DNA of 64,000 nucleotides. It comes from Buxus sempervirens (Eukaryota; Streptophyta; Magnoliopsida; Buxales; Buxaceae). This document shows, one piece after another, positions 45,368 through 56,489 of the stretch. The translations under genes and the position numbers were made by a program. Position 1 is the first letter of the stretch. Each line of letters begins with the position of its first letter. The stretch spans positions 55,163,915 through 55,227,914 of the forward strand of contig OX387183.1 in NCBI GenBank assembly GCA_947561395.2, written 5' to 3'. The notes below the pieces were generated by a model. That model worked only from the letters and a program-made list of their open reading frames with translations, did not search any database and had not been told where the DNA came from.

Positions 45368-48234
45368 ATGGCTAGGAGTCGTTCCCGAGTTAGAGAGGAG
45401 GTTGACCCAGCTGATCAGCCCTCCAGTTCGCGGGCTCGGACAGAGGCGAGCTCCAGCGCCACCTTGTCTGAGCCATTAGGTGACTCCAGAGAGAGCTCTG
45501 CTGAGGTAGGCTTTCAAAAATTTTTCTTTCTTTCTTCTATCCTCTTTCTACACAAATCTTCACCTTGTTCTTGAAATTTAGCCCGTGGTTGCACCGGCTC
45601 GGGGTCGAGGCAGAGGCAGAGGCCGGGTTCAGGACCAGGCCCTTGAGGGCGAGAGAGGCCGTGGTAGAGGCCGAGGCAGAGCCAGAGATACGGCTCCGGA
45701 GGGGGTTGCTGTAGCCCTTGCAGGAGTTCCTGAGGAGTTGAGGGCCTCTGTGCATGATACAGAGCTCCTCCATGGCTTGGATAGCCACCCCTCCATGTGC
45801 ATCAGGGCGGATGTGCTGCTTCCGTACCATTCCTCTCACCTGCGAGGCAGCTGGGGGAGATTCAGTGAGTTGGCACAGTCACTTTCTCCGGCCCTCAGGC
45901 GGGAGTTTGGGAGGTGCCACCTGGATCACTTCCTCAGTATTCCATCATTCAGAGCCGACCGTCCGCTTATTTTTGCCATGATGGAGAGATATTTCCCGGA
46001 GACGCAGTCATTTCACCTGCCGGACGTGGAGCTGGGGATCCACCCCTCTGATTTTGTGATGATCACTGGTATTCCATTGACTGGGCGGACCATCATCTTG
46101 GAGCGGCCTTCTGCGGAGGATATTGGCCTCCTTCTGGGGTATCAGGCCCTGCCACCTACTGCTTGGGACGGGAGGAGTGGCCGGCTCTCCATTAGCTGGC
46201 TGCGGGAGAGTCTGGCTCGTCATTTTGAGAGGAGGCACGAGACCGTCTCTGTGGAGGATGCAGCCTTTGCGCCGATCTTCCGACATGTATTCCTGCTGAT
46301 GTTGGGGAGCTGCTTCTTCCCGGAGGATACGACTGGTGTCAGTCCACTCTTTTTGGACGCCTTGAGAGATTTCCATCAGACCCGCCAGCTAGCATGGGGT
46401 CGGCTGATCTATGGGACCATCTTGGCCGGGCTGTGCTGAGCGGTTCGAGGCTTAGCATCTCCGAGAGGTGATGGAGTCAGCAGCCGGTTCTTCTGGCAGA
46501 TTCTACAGGTATTGCATTCATCTGTCTGGTTTAATTCCTTAGGCTTTATCTTTTCTTGACTGATTTTTCTTTTGCTAGGTGTTTATGTACACCTATATGA
46601 CCTTCTTCCGCCCCTCTCCGGTTCCTGAGGTTGCAGATTTTCCTGTGGCCCTGCGATGGTCGGCCCAGGTTCGAGATGCCGATAGGAGCCAGCCTCGTAC
46701 TGCCCGGGTGCACTTAGACCGTGCCCGCCGATCTGATGTAAGTCCTCTATTTTTTTTTTATTTCCTTTCCTGTATCTTGACTGTATCTGACCACTTTGCT
46801 TCTTTGCAGCTCATTCTATCCCGTCCAGATGACGTGGATGTCGGAGTTGCCCGTGAGATGGCAGTACAGGATGCTTTTGAGAGAGATCTCCGACGTCAGC
46901 CTTACCAGTGCTTCCTTGGGAGGCTTGGTAGGGTGATGTACTTGGGAGAGCGCCTGTACTTCCAGCACACTGGCGCACTTCGCATCCCCGTCCCTCCTCC
47001 TGCTGTGGGTCCCGATACTCTCCTTCCTGGCTTCGATGTGGATCAGTTCGATCACTTCCTGGATGCCGAGGGGCTCACAGTAGCCGGAGATTATGACGAG
47101 TGGTTCCAGGGAGTATCTATCGGATGTTTGATGGATCGACCCACTCGTGCCGGGGTGACAGAGATCGGCGGGATCCGTATCCGGATCCACGAGGACACGG
47201 TAAGCCTTGTACTCTTCCCATTTTTATCTTCTTTTCCTTCCTTATGCATTTCTGACCACGCTTCCGTTCTTGTTGGCAGGTACACGAGCTGAACTCCATT
47301 CGGGACCGGTTCGAGAGCCAGCGGGCTGCGATCGATGATATGATCGCGGAGCACGATGCGGTCGTGGCCCAGCGAGATGCCCGGATCAGGGAGCTGGAGG
47401 CCTTAGTTGCTGAGCTCCAGGCTAGACAGGTATCTGGCCTTCTCATATTTTCATTTCTTCCATTTTTCTATTTCTGCTATTCTGATGTGCTTGTTTGCCT
47501 TGTGCAGGGCTCGGTCCCAGATCAGGGTGCCTTCTTTGAGCATGATTTCCTTATTCCTGACCCATCTCCTGCTCGGGCCTCTGATCCTGTGGACGTCCCA
47601 GCTGCTGATCTTGGTGATGCTCCAGTGATGGTTCCTGAGCCAGAGGAGGTCCCTGCTGCCGACCCAGTGGCTCCTGCAGATGCCCCGGCTGTTCCAGTGA
47701 TGGTTCCTGAGCCAGAGGAGGTCCCTGCTGCCGACCCAGTGGCTCCTGCAGATGCCCCGGCTGTTCCAGTGATGGTTCCTGAGCCGGAGGAGGTCCCTGC
47801 TGCTGACCCAGTGGATCCGGATCCTCCAGTGCCTGCTGTAGATATCCCTGGTATGCTTCCTTTAATTTTTCCTCTTTGGTTTATTCTGATGCTTTCATTT
47901 CTGATTTTTTTTTCCTGTTGATCCAGATGTTTCTGCTCCTGGCCATTCTTCTGCTGCCGGGTCTTCTGGAGCTGCGGGAGCAGAGCCTGCTATGGCTGAG
48001 GGTCCAGTTGGGCCGGTTGCTGTTGAGCCAGAGGCCTCCTCCCCAGATTCCACTCCTGCTCTACCCCCAGACATCGAGGAGTATTGCCTGGAGTATCAGC
48101 TCCAGCAGGTGGTGGGTCGGCATCCTCGCCATGCAGCCGAGCGTATTCTTGCCTATTCTAGGCGTAGAGTGCTTCGAGGGAGAGGCCGTAGAGGTGGACG
48201 TGGCCGAGGACGCGTGGATGATCCTGCACATTAG
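45368..48234 (+). CDS. Plant mobile domain (PMD) gene, seven exons, antisense within the retrotransposon
   Basis: Exons 45368-45505, 45582-46508, 46579-46737, 46810-47199, 47280-47429, 47508-47850 and 47927-48234. All introns are 70-80 bp with GT-AG ends and keep frame, giving 805 codons. One in-frame TGA (46437-46439, exon 2) interrupts it. The N-terminus has an RG-rich tract (GRGRGRGR), followed by a PMD-like fold with LRGSWGRFSELAQ, GIHPSDFVMITGIPL, SISWLRESLARHFE and a long helical region. Next come a coiled coil (about 47290-47425), three 24-residue proline/acid repeats and a second RG-rich C-terminus. PMD proteins (MAIN/MAIL1 relatives) act in silencing and genome stability in plants, and PMD domains are often found in transposons. 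The role here is unknown. The splice pattern proves that the plus strand is the coding strand. Confidence 0.78.
47625..47816 (+). repeat. 72-bp in-frame repeat in the PMD gene
   Basis: Three copies starting GTGATGGTTCCTGAGCC at 47626, 47698 and 47770; each encodes VMVPEPEEVPAADPV plus a proline/alanine tail. The period is 72 bp (24 residues). Confidence 0.9.
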
Positions 48235-48449
48235 CAGTAGATTAGGATTTCTTCTTTTTATGTATTGATCTCATCATTCCTTGTACAAAAAACTTGCATA
48301 TATATGAAAGAAAACTTTTTATTCATTCTATCTGGTCTTGCACATCTTTTGCTCTCAATTTTATGCCATTATGACTTGTACACAGGTAAAACAGGTAAAA
48401 AATTCGGATTTTTCATCCTCAGCTCATTTTTCTGCTGTTTTTCTTTGTA

Positions 48450-48590
48450 TCTGGTCTGACATACCAGATACATTGATCGGTCTTTGTATCCGGTATGTTA
48501 TACCGGATATTCATCCAATCCTTTGTATCCGGTATACATATCCGGATATTAATGAAGCCTTTGTATTCGGTCTGAGTTACCGGATACGTT
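48450..48590. repeat. Palindrome cluster upstream of the DUF7745-like gene (four units)
   Basis: Units at about 48451 (diverged), 48488, 48525 and 48563, for example GTATCCGGTATGTTATACC and GTATCCGGTATACATATCC, spaced 37-38 bp. Confidence 0.85.
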
Positions 48591-48598
48591 AAAAGATG

Positions 48599-48607
48599 CT
48601 ATAAATG
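48599..48607 (+). promoter_or_regulatory. TATA box of the DUF7745-like gene
   Basis: CTATAAATG lies about 10 bp after the last palindrome unit and about 110 bp before the ATG at 48717. Confidence 0.6.
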
Positions 48608-48716
48608 CAACCAGCCTCGGGATTTGAGCATTTTTTACGAGTTTTTGAGTTTAGAAACCCCCTTTTTCGCCTTTTTCTTCCTCCTCTTGAGTTCTAGCTT
48701 GCTCCCGTCACATCCA

Positions 48717-50420
48717 ATGGAATCCGGATCATCTTCTGCCCCATTATTGTCTGTCCACACTGCCTCCCCTGCAAAACAGCCTTTTAGATCAAAACCCCCA
48801 AATCTCACTAGGTACAACCCTGTGGATTCCTTTTACACAAGGTGGGTTAACTCTATGACCCTAGATGAGGAGAGGAGATGGGGTTCTACTAATCTAGGCC
48901 ATACCCTGCTCATTCCCAAGGTTCCCTTCAGGTGGGAGATTATAGAGGCCATGATTGGTCATTGGGTTCCTGACCTCAACTTGTTCCGTTTTGGGAACCA
49001 TGAGATGACCCCAACCATTGAAGAGGTGGAAACCATCCTGGGCTTGAGGTTTGATGAGAAGGTGGTGAATCCACCTCTGAGGCCCAGTTACAAAAAAGAA
49101 GCTTCTACATTCTTGGGCATAGGGAAGAAGGACTTGGGGGATTCTGACACCCTTTTGACCCTATCTAAGGCCTTTTTGACTGAGAAGCTTTTGAGGGGGG
49201 AAGATAAGGAGGCCCGATTCAATGCGTTGACCCTGATAGTGGTCAACCAGTTGCTTTTCCCGCGGGAGGATGACGAGGTGGACTTGGCCTTGATTTCCGT
49301 GATATGCCAGGTTAGGGAGCGGGAGAGGTTGGCCCCTATGATTTTAGCTGGGATATATCAGGCCTTAACCGACTGCTACAATAGGAAGTCGAAACGCTTC
49401 CTAGCATGTGCCCAGATCCTGCAGGTAAAAAAAATTTTTTTTTTATTTCTTTTTTCCTTGCTTTTTTGGCTTTCTTTTTTGCCTTTTTTGCTTCTTTTTT
49501 TTTTTTTTACAATGTGCTGACATATCTCCCTTCCTTCGCAGCTTTGGCTACTTGATCATTTGAGCCAGATTGAAGAGATCAATCGACACTTCTTCCCGAG
49601 TCTGAAAGTCCCTCTCTTGATGAGCAACAGGGGGTGCCCTGATATTCCAGGGGGCAAACAGGGCTGGTTCACTTTCTTGGGCTCGCTTCAGGATGACCAG
49701 GTGAGATGGCCTGGTACTTATCAGCCTAATGCGGAGACAGTGATTAGCTTCCGAGACCGCAACTTTCTGATTCTGGCTGGCCTGAGGCATGCAGTGCTTT
49801 ATCTTCCTCTGCGGGTCCTTCGTCAGTTCCGTGCGACCCAGGGGATTATCATCCCATGTGGATATGAGGATCGTCTTGGGCCCCTTTCTATGAAGCTGAA
49901 TGCCTGGTTGATGAAGGAGTGGTCCTATGTCCGCTTTATGCATGGTCCAGTCTTCTCAGAAGCCCATGTGAAGGATTATCTCTTCTGGATCAAGGAACAG
50001 ATACAGACTCAGGCCCCGGTACCCGAAGATCCTCCTGTAGTCTTGGCTCCTACTTATGAGGACATTCTAGAGTCTGAGCGGGCTTCTCATAAGCGGCTTC
50101 AGCAGATATGGGTACGGGAGGCCCAGGAGCTCAGGATACAGGGCGCTTATCTGGAGAGGCAGCTTGAGGAGCAGATCTCACGCCGTATTGCCGTGGAAGA
50201 GAAGCTGGAGGAGCAGAGGCAGGCCCGTTGCTTTGAGGTCCGTATGATCCGGCAGAAGTACCAGGCTACTTTGGCCAGCCTCAGGAGTATGAGGATCAAG
50301 CAGGCCCTTTCAGATGAGGTCATTTCCTTCCTGAGTGATCCCGCTGCAGAGGGGGCTTCAGGAGTCATTGCAGCTCAGGCAGCTCGGATTCGGGAGCTTG
50401 AGGAGCGGCTAGGAGATTAG
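48717..50420 (+). CDS. DUF7745-like / plant-mobile-domain-related protein, two exons, 528 aa, antisense in the retrotransposon
   Basis: Exons 48717-49424 and 49542-50420 (donor GCAGGTAAAA, acceptor TTCGCAG), phase 0, 1587 nt including TAG. The frame is intact. The N-terminal half has LDEERRWGSTNLGHTLLIPK, VPDLNLFRFGNHEMTPTIEE and VETILGLRFDEKV, the pattern I associate with plant transposon-linked DUF7745-type proteins (a PMD relative). The second half contains GWFTFLGSLQDDQVRWPG, then a C-terminal coiled coil rich in E/R/Q (about 380-510). Function is unknown; the fold is inferred from memory of the family. It has its own TATA box and a palindrome cluster. Confidence 0.72.
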
Positions 50421-51344
50421 CTTTATTTCCTGCACATTTTTCATACCTTTGTACAAAATTGAACTCCAATAGTGGAAATACAAAGGATTTAATTCAAAAT
50501 AAAGTTTTTATATTATTGGCCTCAGAATGCTCAGATGCTTGTAAAAACAAAGGTTTTATGAAAAGTATTTGATTTATCATCACTGGCCAAAGTATAATTT
50601 TTCTTTTTTTATATTTTTTTTATTTTTTTGAAATTTGGTCCATGCACTTAATCACCTATAATTAAAGGAATTAAGACCAGGTTAAATAATGAAAAGGGTA
50701 GTCCACAAAATACTGAGGGATCAGAACCGTCCATCTTAGGATTTTTAGAGTCATCCCCAACTGCCAAAACTGCCCCATTCTGCTCATGCCAACTTTTCTT
50801 AAGGCTCAGATCCCCATGATCAACTCAACCTCTGATTTGCTTTTATTTTTCTTATTTTTTTCCTTTTTGCCTTTTTGCCAATATTGCCCCTAGCGCCAGT
50901 TACGGTTTTCACTAGGGCCGGCTTCTGAATTCCGTCATCACCCATCTTACTCTGACATTTGAATGAACAAGCTAAGATCACCGAGGGCTTAAAAATAGGA
51001 CGAAATAAAGGCTAGGCTCAGTTTATGAAAGAAAGGGTATTAAAGGCCCAAAAATTTTCAAGTGTGGAAATAGGTCAACCGGATTTACAGTCATGATAAA
51101 TTTAACCATTTTTCCCCAAATTGCATTTTTTGCATCTTTTTTCACACTTGGCTTTCATTTGCCGTTTCCATTGCTTTTCCTCTCTTTTTCTTTTTCTTTC
51201 CTTACTTTGCCCCAATTTAAGACTGTAAATCCGGTTTGGGTTTATCAAAGAAACGAACCGGCTCAACTTGGCTAGACTAGGGATTAAAATTTTTTAAGGA
51301 AATAAAGAAAAAATGGCCTCGGATCATTTCCCAGAAATATTCAC
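50421..51344. other. Non-coding segment between the integrase end and the DUF7745-like gene
   Basis: AT-rich and T-rich DNA where the converging transcripts of pol (-) and the DUF7745-like gene (+) meet. No open frame of note. Confidence 0.5.
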
Positions 51345-54300
51345 TCAAGGGAAATACCTTTTTACCGCATCAGAGTTAATGGGCTCAGGAAAATCTGACC
51401 CATCCATTTCTGCTAAGATGAGTGCACCCCCTGACAAGACTTTCTTGACGACATATGGGCCTTCCCAATTGGGCTTGAACTTACCACGAGGGTCTTCCAA
51501 AAATGGTAGGATTTTCTTTAGCACTAAGTTTCCTTCTTGGAAAGTTCTGGGCCTCACCTTCTTATTGTAGGCTCAGGCCATTCTCTTCTGGTACAACTGT
51601 CCATGGCAAAGCGCTTTCAACCGCTTTTCTTCTATCAGGTTAAGTTGATCATGTCTCGACTGGACCCATTCGGCTTCTTCTAGTTCTGCTTCCATAAGCA
51701 CTCGGAGTGAGGGGATCTCTACTTCCACGGGCAAGACTGCTTCCATCCCATAGACTAGGGAGTACGGGGTTGCCCCAGTTGAGGTCCGGATCGAGGTTCT
51801 GTAGGCATGTAGAGCAAGTGGCAGCATTTCATGCCAATCCTTGTAGCTCACTACCATTTTCTGAATGATTTTCTTTATGTTCTTGTTTGCTGCTTCCACT
51901 GCCCCGTTCATCTTTGGCCTGTACGGAGCTGACTTATGGTGGGTGATCTGAAACTGCTCACACATCTTCTTCATGTCCTTGTTCTTAATATTTGAAGCAT
52001 TGTCTGATACTATGGCACTTGGCAGTCCATAGCGACAGATAATGTTGTGCTTCAAAAATTTAATGACATGGTTGCTTGTGATATTTGCATATGATGCTGC
52101 TTCCACCCATTTAGTGAAGTAATCAATCGCCACCAGGATAAATCTGTGCCCATTCGATGCCTTAGGGGAGATCATGCCGATGACATCTATGCCCCACATA
52201 GAGAAGGGCCAGGGTGATGTCATGTTGTGCAGCTCACCTGGGGGTGCATGCTTGTTATCTGCATATATCTGACATTGGTGGCACCTCCTGACATGTATAC
52301 AGCAATCATGCTCCATGGTCGTCCAGTAATATCCCAGCCTCAGGATCTTCTTTGCCAGTATGTGCCCACTCATATGGGGCCCACAGACTCCTCCATGTAC
52401 AGTCTCAATCAGCCTTTCCGATTCAGCCTTGGCTACACATCTTAGCAGAATGTCGTTATGTGACCTCTTGTACACATGTCCACCACTTAGCAGAAATTGA
52501 CCAACCAATCTCTGTATTGTCCTCTTCTCAGTAGCAGTGGCATTTTCTGGCAGACTCCGATTGTTCAAGAAATTTTTGATATCTTGGAACCACGGTGCTT
52601 CTTCTTCTGGTGCTCCCTCTAGAACGAGACAGTAAGCTGGTTCATCTCGAACCTCAATTTCCAGTGGTCTGATGTCTACCCCTGCTGGTATGCTGACCAT
52701 TGAAGCCAAGGTTGCTAGAGCATCTGCAAACTGATTCTTGGCCCTTGGCATATAGTTGAAGGAAATTCGAGTGAAATTTGTGCTTATTTCTTCCAAATAC
52801 TGGTGATAGGGGATCAATTTGTGATCCTTGGTTTTCCACTCACCAGTTGTTTGGAAGATGATAAGACTCGAATCCCCGTATACGTCAAGTTCCTCTACTC
52901 CATGATCCATGGCTGCTTGCAATCCAATTATGCATGCTTCATATTCTGCAATGTTATTGGTGCACTGGAATCTCAGCTTTACTGCAATTGGGATGTGTGA
53001 ACCATCTGGTTTAACCAAGACTGCCCCTATTCCGTTCCCATTCATATTGGCGGCCCCATCAAAGAACATCTGCCAAGAACTCTCACTGTCCTCCTCTTCA
53101 GTGTACAGAATTGCCTCATCTGGGAAGTTGGTCTTTAAGGGTTGATATTCTGGCAGAGGATGTGCAGCCAGGTGATCAGCTATGGCTTGACCCTTGATCG
53201 CCTTCTGGGTGATGTATGTGAGGTCAAACTCGGACAGTAGCAGTTGCCACTTTGCCGTCCTACCAGTCAGTGCCGGTTTCTCAAATAAATACTTCAGCGG
53301 GTCCATCCGGGATATCAATAGTGTGGAGTGACTAAGAAAATAATGCCTTAGCCTCTGAGTGGCCCACACTAGAGCACAGCAAGTCTTTTCCAATGGTGAG
53401 TATTTGGCTTCATATTCTGTGAATTTTTTACTCAGATAGTAAATTGCCCTTTCTTTTCTACCAGTCTCATCATGCTGCCCCAAGACACATCCCATCGACG
53501 TTTCCAACACTGACAAGTACAGGATCAGCGGTCTTCCTGGAGTTGGTGGCACTAGCACAGGTGGGTTCAGCAAATACCTCTTTATTGTGTCAAATGCCTG
53601 CTGGCAGTCCTCATTCCAGACCGTCGGGTTATCTTTCCTCAAAAGTTTGAAAATTGGTTCACAGATAGCAGTGAGCTGTGCTATGAACCGGCTTATGTAT
53701 TGAATCCTTCCAAGAAAGCCCCTGACCTCCTTCTCGGTTCTGGGTGCTGGCATTTCAATTATGGCCTTGGCTTTAGCCGGGTCAATTTCAATTCCTCTTC
53801 GGCTCACTATAAACCCCAGTAACTTCCCTGATGTAGCCCCAAAGACGCATTTAGCCGGGTTAAGCCGTAGACTGTACTTCCTGAGCCGATCAAACACTTT
53901 CTTCAGATTGATCAAGTGGTCCTCCTCTTTGCATGATTTGGCAATCATATCATCCACGTAGACCTCCATCTCCTTATGGATCATGTCATGAAATAGTGCA
54001 GTCATGGCCCGCTGGTATGTTGCCCCAGCGTTTTTAAGCCCAAACGGCATGACCGTGTAGTGGAATGTGCCCCAAGGTGTGATAAATGCTGTTTTTTCTT
54101 GATCCTCCTTAGCCATCTTGATCTGATTATATCCTGAGAAGCCATCCATGAAGGAAAACATGCTATGTACCGCAGTATTATCGACCAGAATGTCGATGTG
54201 TGGGAGCGGAAAATCGTCCTTTGGGCTTGCCCTGTTTAAGTCTCTATAGTCCACACACATTCGGACCTTCCCGTCCTTCTTTGGTACCGGCACTATGTTT

Positions 54301-54931
54301 GCGAGCCACTCCGGGTACGTAGAGACTGCCAAAAATCCAGCTTGGAACTGTTTGACCACTTCATCCTTGACCTTCAGAGTCCACTCAGGTTTCAATCTTC
54401 TCAGCTTCTGCTTAATCGGCTTAACCCCTGGCAAAATTGGCAACTTGTGCACCACCATGTCAGTGTCCAACCCCGGCATGTCCCGATATGACCAAGCAAA
54501 CACATCTTTGTAGTCTGCCAAGAACTGTGACATTTCATTTTTCTGCACATCAGACAAGCATGACCCGATTTTTACAATTTTTGGGTCATCTTTGGTCCCA
54601 AGGTTTACGGATTTGGTCTCCTCAATATTAGGTTGGACCCCTTTTTCATGACGTTCCAATTGGTATTCAATTTCTTTTGGAACGTCTTCTTCTTCGACCT
54701 CGGTCTCTTCTTCGACCCCCATGAGATCAAAGTCGAGCTCAAGGTCGAAGTCATATTCAACCTGGTCCAATTCGGTCTGATTATATGGTTTATAAGTGGT
54801 TTGGACCTTTTTGAAAAATTTAAATTTTCTAGAAAAAATAGAAAAATCTTTTTGGGTTTTTTGTGGGCCTTCTAAACATAATTCCCCTGAAGACGAAGGC
54901 CCATTAGAACCTTCAGGGAAATGGCATTCCA
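51345..54931 (-). CDS. Ogre-type Pol: RT, RNase H, archaeal RNase H, integrase
   Basis: A 1119-codon frame (54932-51573). It has RT with FMDGFSGYNQI (catalytic D about 263) and YVDD (325-328); a degenerate RNase H (about 460-590); and an archaeal-type RNase H with FFDGAANMNG (D625), NNIAEYEA, VYGDSSL (D687) and FADALA (D737), the mark of the Tat clade. Integrase has a zinc-binding H-H-C-C (HGG..H; CHQC at 884-887) and the core D916, D977, E1013 (NGAVEAANK). A TGA at about 51573-51575 stops it; the same frame continues to 51345 with the C-terminal integrase tail (EGPYVVKKVLSGGAL). The N-terminus is in a different frame from the protease; the join is an A9 run near 54938-54950. Confidence 0.92.
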
Positions 54932-56480
54932 CTATTGGAGTTTTTTTTTGGAAGCCGCGTTAGTTTGCCGAACAAACGCTGCTTCAAAGGTAAGGAGAGT
55001 TTCCTCCCAATTGTTCATTACAAAATTTTGGGGAGCAGGGGAAATAGGGAAAGCCTGCTCCTCGAGCCCAGCATCGGATGCCATCATCACCGGGTGGGTA
55101 CTGCCCTTTTCTGCTGCGGGGCCCAGTTCAGAAATGACCTTGTCTAGAATCTTTACTGTGGCCCAGTCAATAAACGGCAGTTCCATGTCTGCCCCTGTCT
55201 TTACGCCTTCAGTCATGGCGAAGAATGCACCAACATCTTCAGAAAAGTCCACCTGCTGCTCGGGCTGTGGCCCAGGCCCATCTGCTGCTCCCAGTATTGG
55301 AGATGGGTTATAGGGTTGTAGGGCTGAAACAACAAGCTTCTGAAATGGGTTGACATTTCGGTATGGGGGTTTGGACTGGTCTATGGGAGGAGAAATTTGG
55401 ATTATATAGGAGGGTTTTGGAAAGTTCACCCTTAGATGCGGGAGTTTTCCTCTGCTTCTGCTCTCCCCTTCTTCATATTTCATTCTTCTCCAGCCTCTGG
55501 GCTTGAAGCCCAACCCTACCCTTGGGACTAGTTTCTTAGCCGTGATTGGCTCCATCATCCCCTGCAGATTGATCCCCAGGCCTTTCCCTGGGTGAAAGTG
55601 GTATTTCTCCATCACTTTCTTGACCATCTTTTCTGCAGTGGTCCCCTTTTCCTTCTTTTTCTCACACCCCCCAGGTATGTAATTTACCGCCTCAAATTGG
55701 AACGAGTGGAATGCAATCTTGTCAACAGTCAAGTCTACATTGATTAAGGGTACATCAGGTGACACGATGGGCGGCACCAAGTTTTCGGCTAGGACTGTTA
55801 TCACCCTTTGCCCTCTTATGTACTTCACCCTTTGGTGGAGCGTGGATGGTATTGCCCTAGCCGAATGTATCCATGGCCTTCCCAGGAGCAGATTGAAAGC
55901 TGCGGGTATATCCATCACTTCAAATGTGATGTTAAAGATATTCGGCCCAATTGTGACCGGCAGTTCAATCTCCCCTAGGGAGTGGGTCTTGGAGCTATCA
56001 AAAGCCCTTACTATCCGCCCATTCTGTTTGATCCTTGACTGGTCCAGACCCAGCTTGGTAAAAGTGATTAACGGGCAAACGTTTAACGCTGACCCGTTGT
56101 CGATTAAAACCCGTGCAACCATGCAGCCCTTACAAAGCACAGTGATGTGCAAAGGGTCCACATGATAACACCCACCTGGGCTGATCTCACCCTCTGAGAA
56201 ACTTATCACATTATGTGACAAGATTTGACCAACCATTTTACCAAGCTGGTCTGGATCAATGGTCTGGGATACGTGTGCACTCTGTAGCACCCTTAACAAT
56301 GCATCCCTATGCTTTTCGGAATTCAGCAAAAGGCCCAGTATTGAAATCTGGGCCGGGACCTTGTTTAGCTGATCCACAAGATTGAATTCACTTTTCTTTA
56401 TTATTTTTATGAGGTCTGCTGCCTCATTTTCTGCACCCTGGGGGGTGTCTTCTCCTACTTTGTTTTTTCCTTTTTGTTTT
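54932..56480 (-). CDS. Ogre-type protease region with G-patch-like segment
   Basis: A 481-codon frame (start about 56377, extending upstream in frame to about 56480). A retropepsin-like VARVLIDNGSALNVCP (D93) has DNG in place of the usual DSG or DTG, as in other Tat elements. Further on is a G-patch-like segment (KYHFHPGKGLGINLQGM, about 263-285). It ends in TAG at 54934-54932, directly after a run of nine A. The following Pol frame is -1 relative to it. Confidence 0.88.
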
Positions 56481-56489
56481 CTTTTTTCT

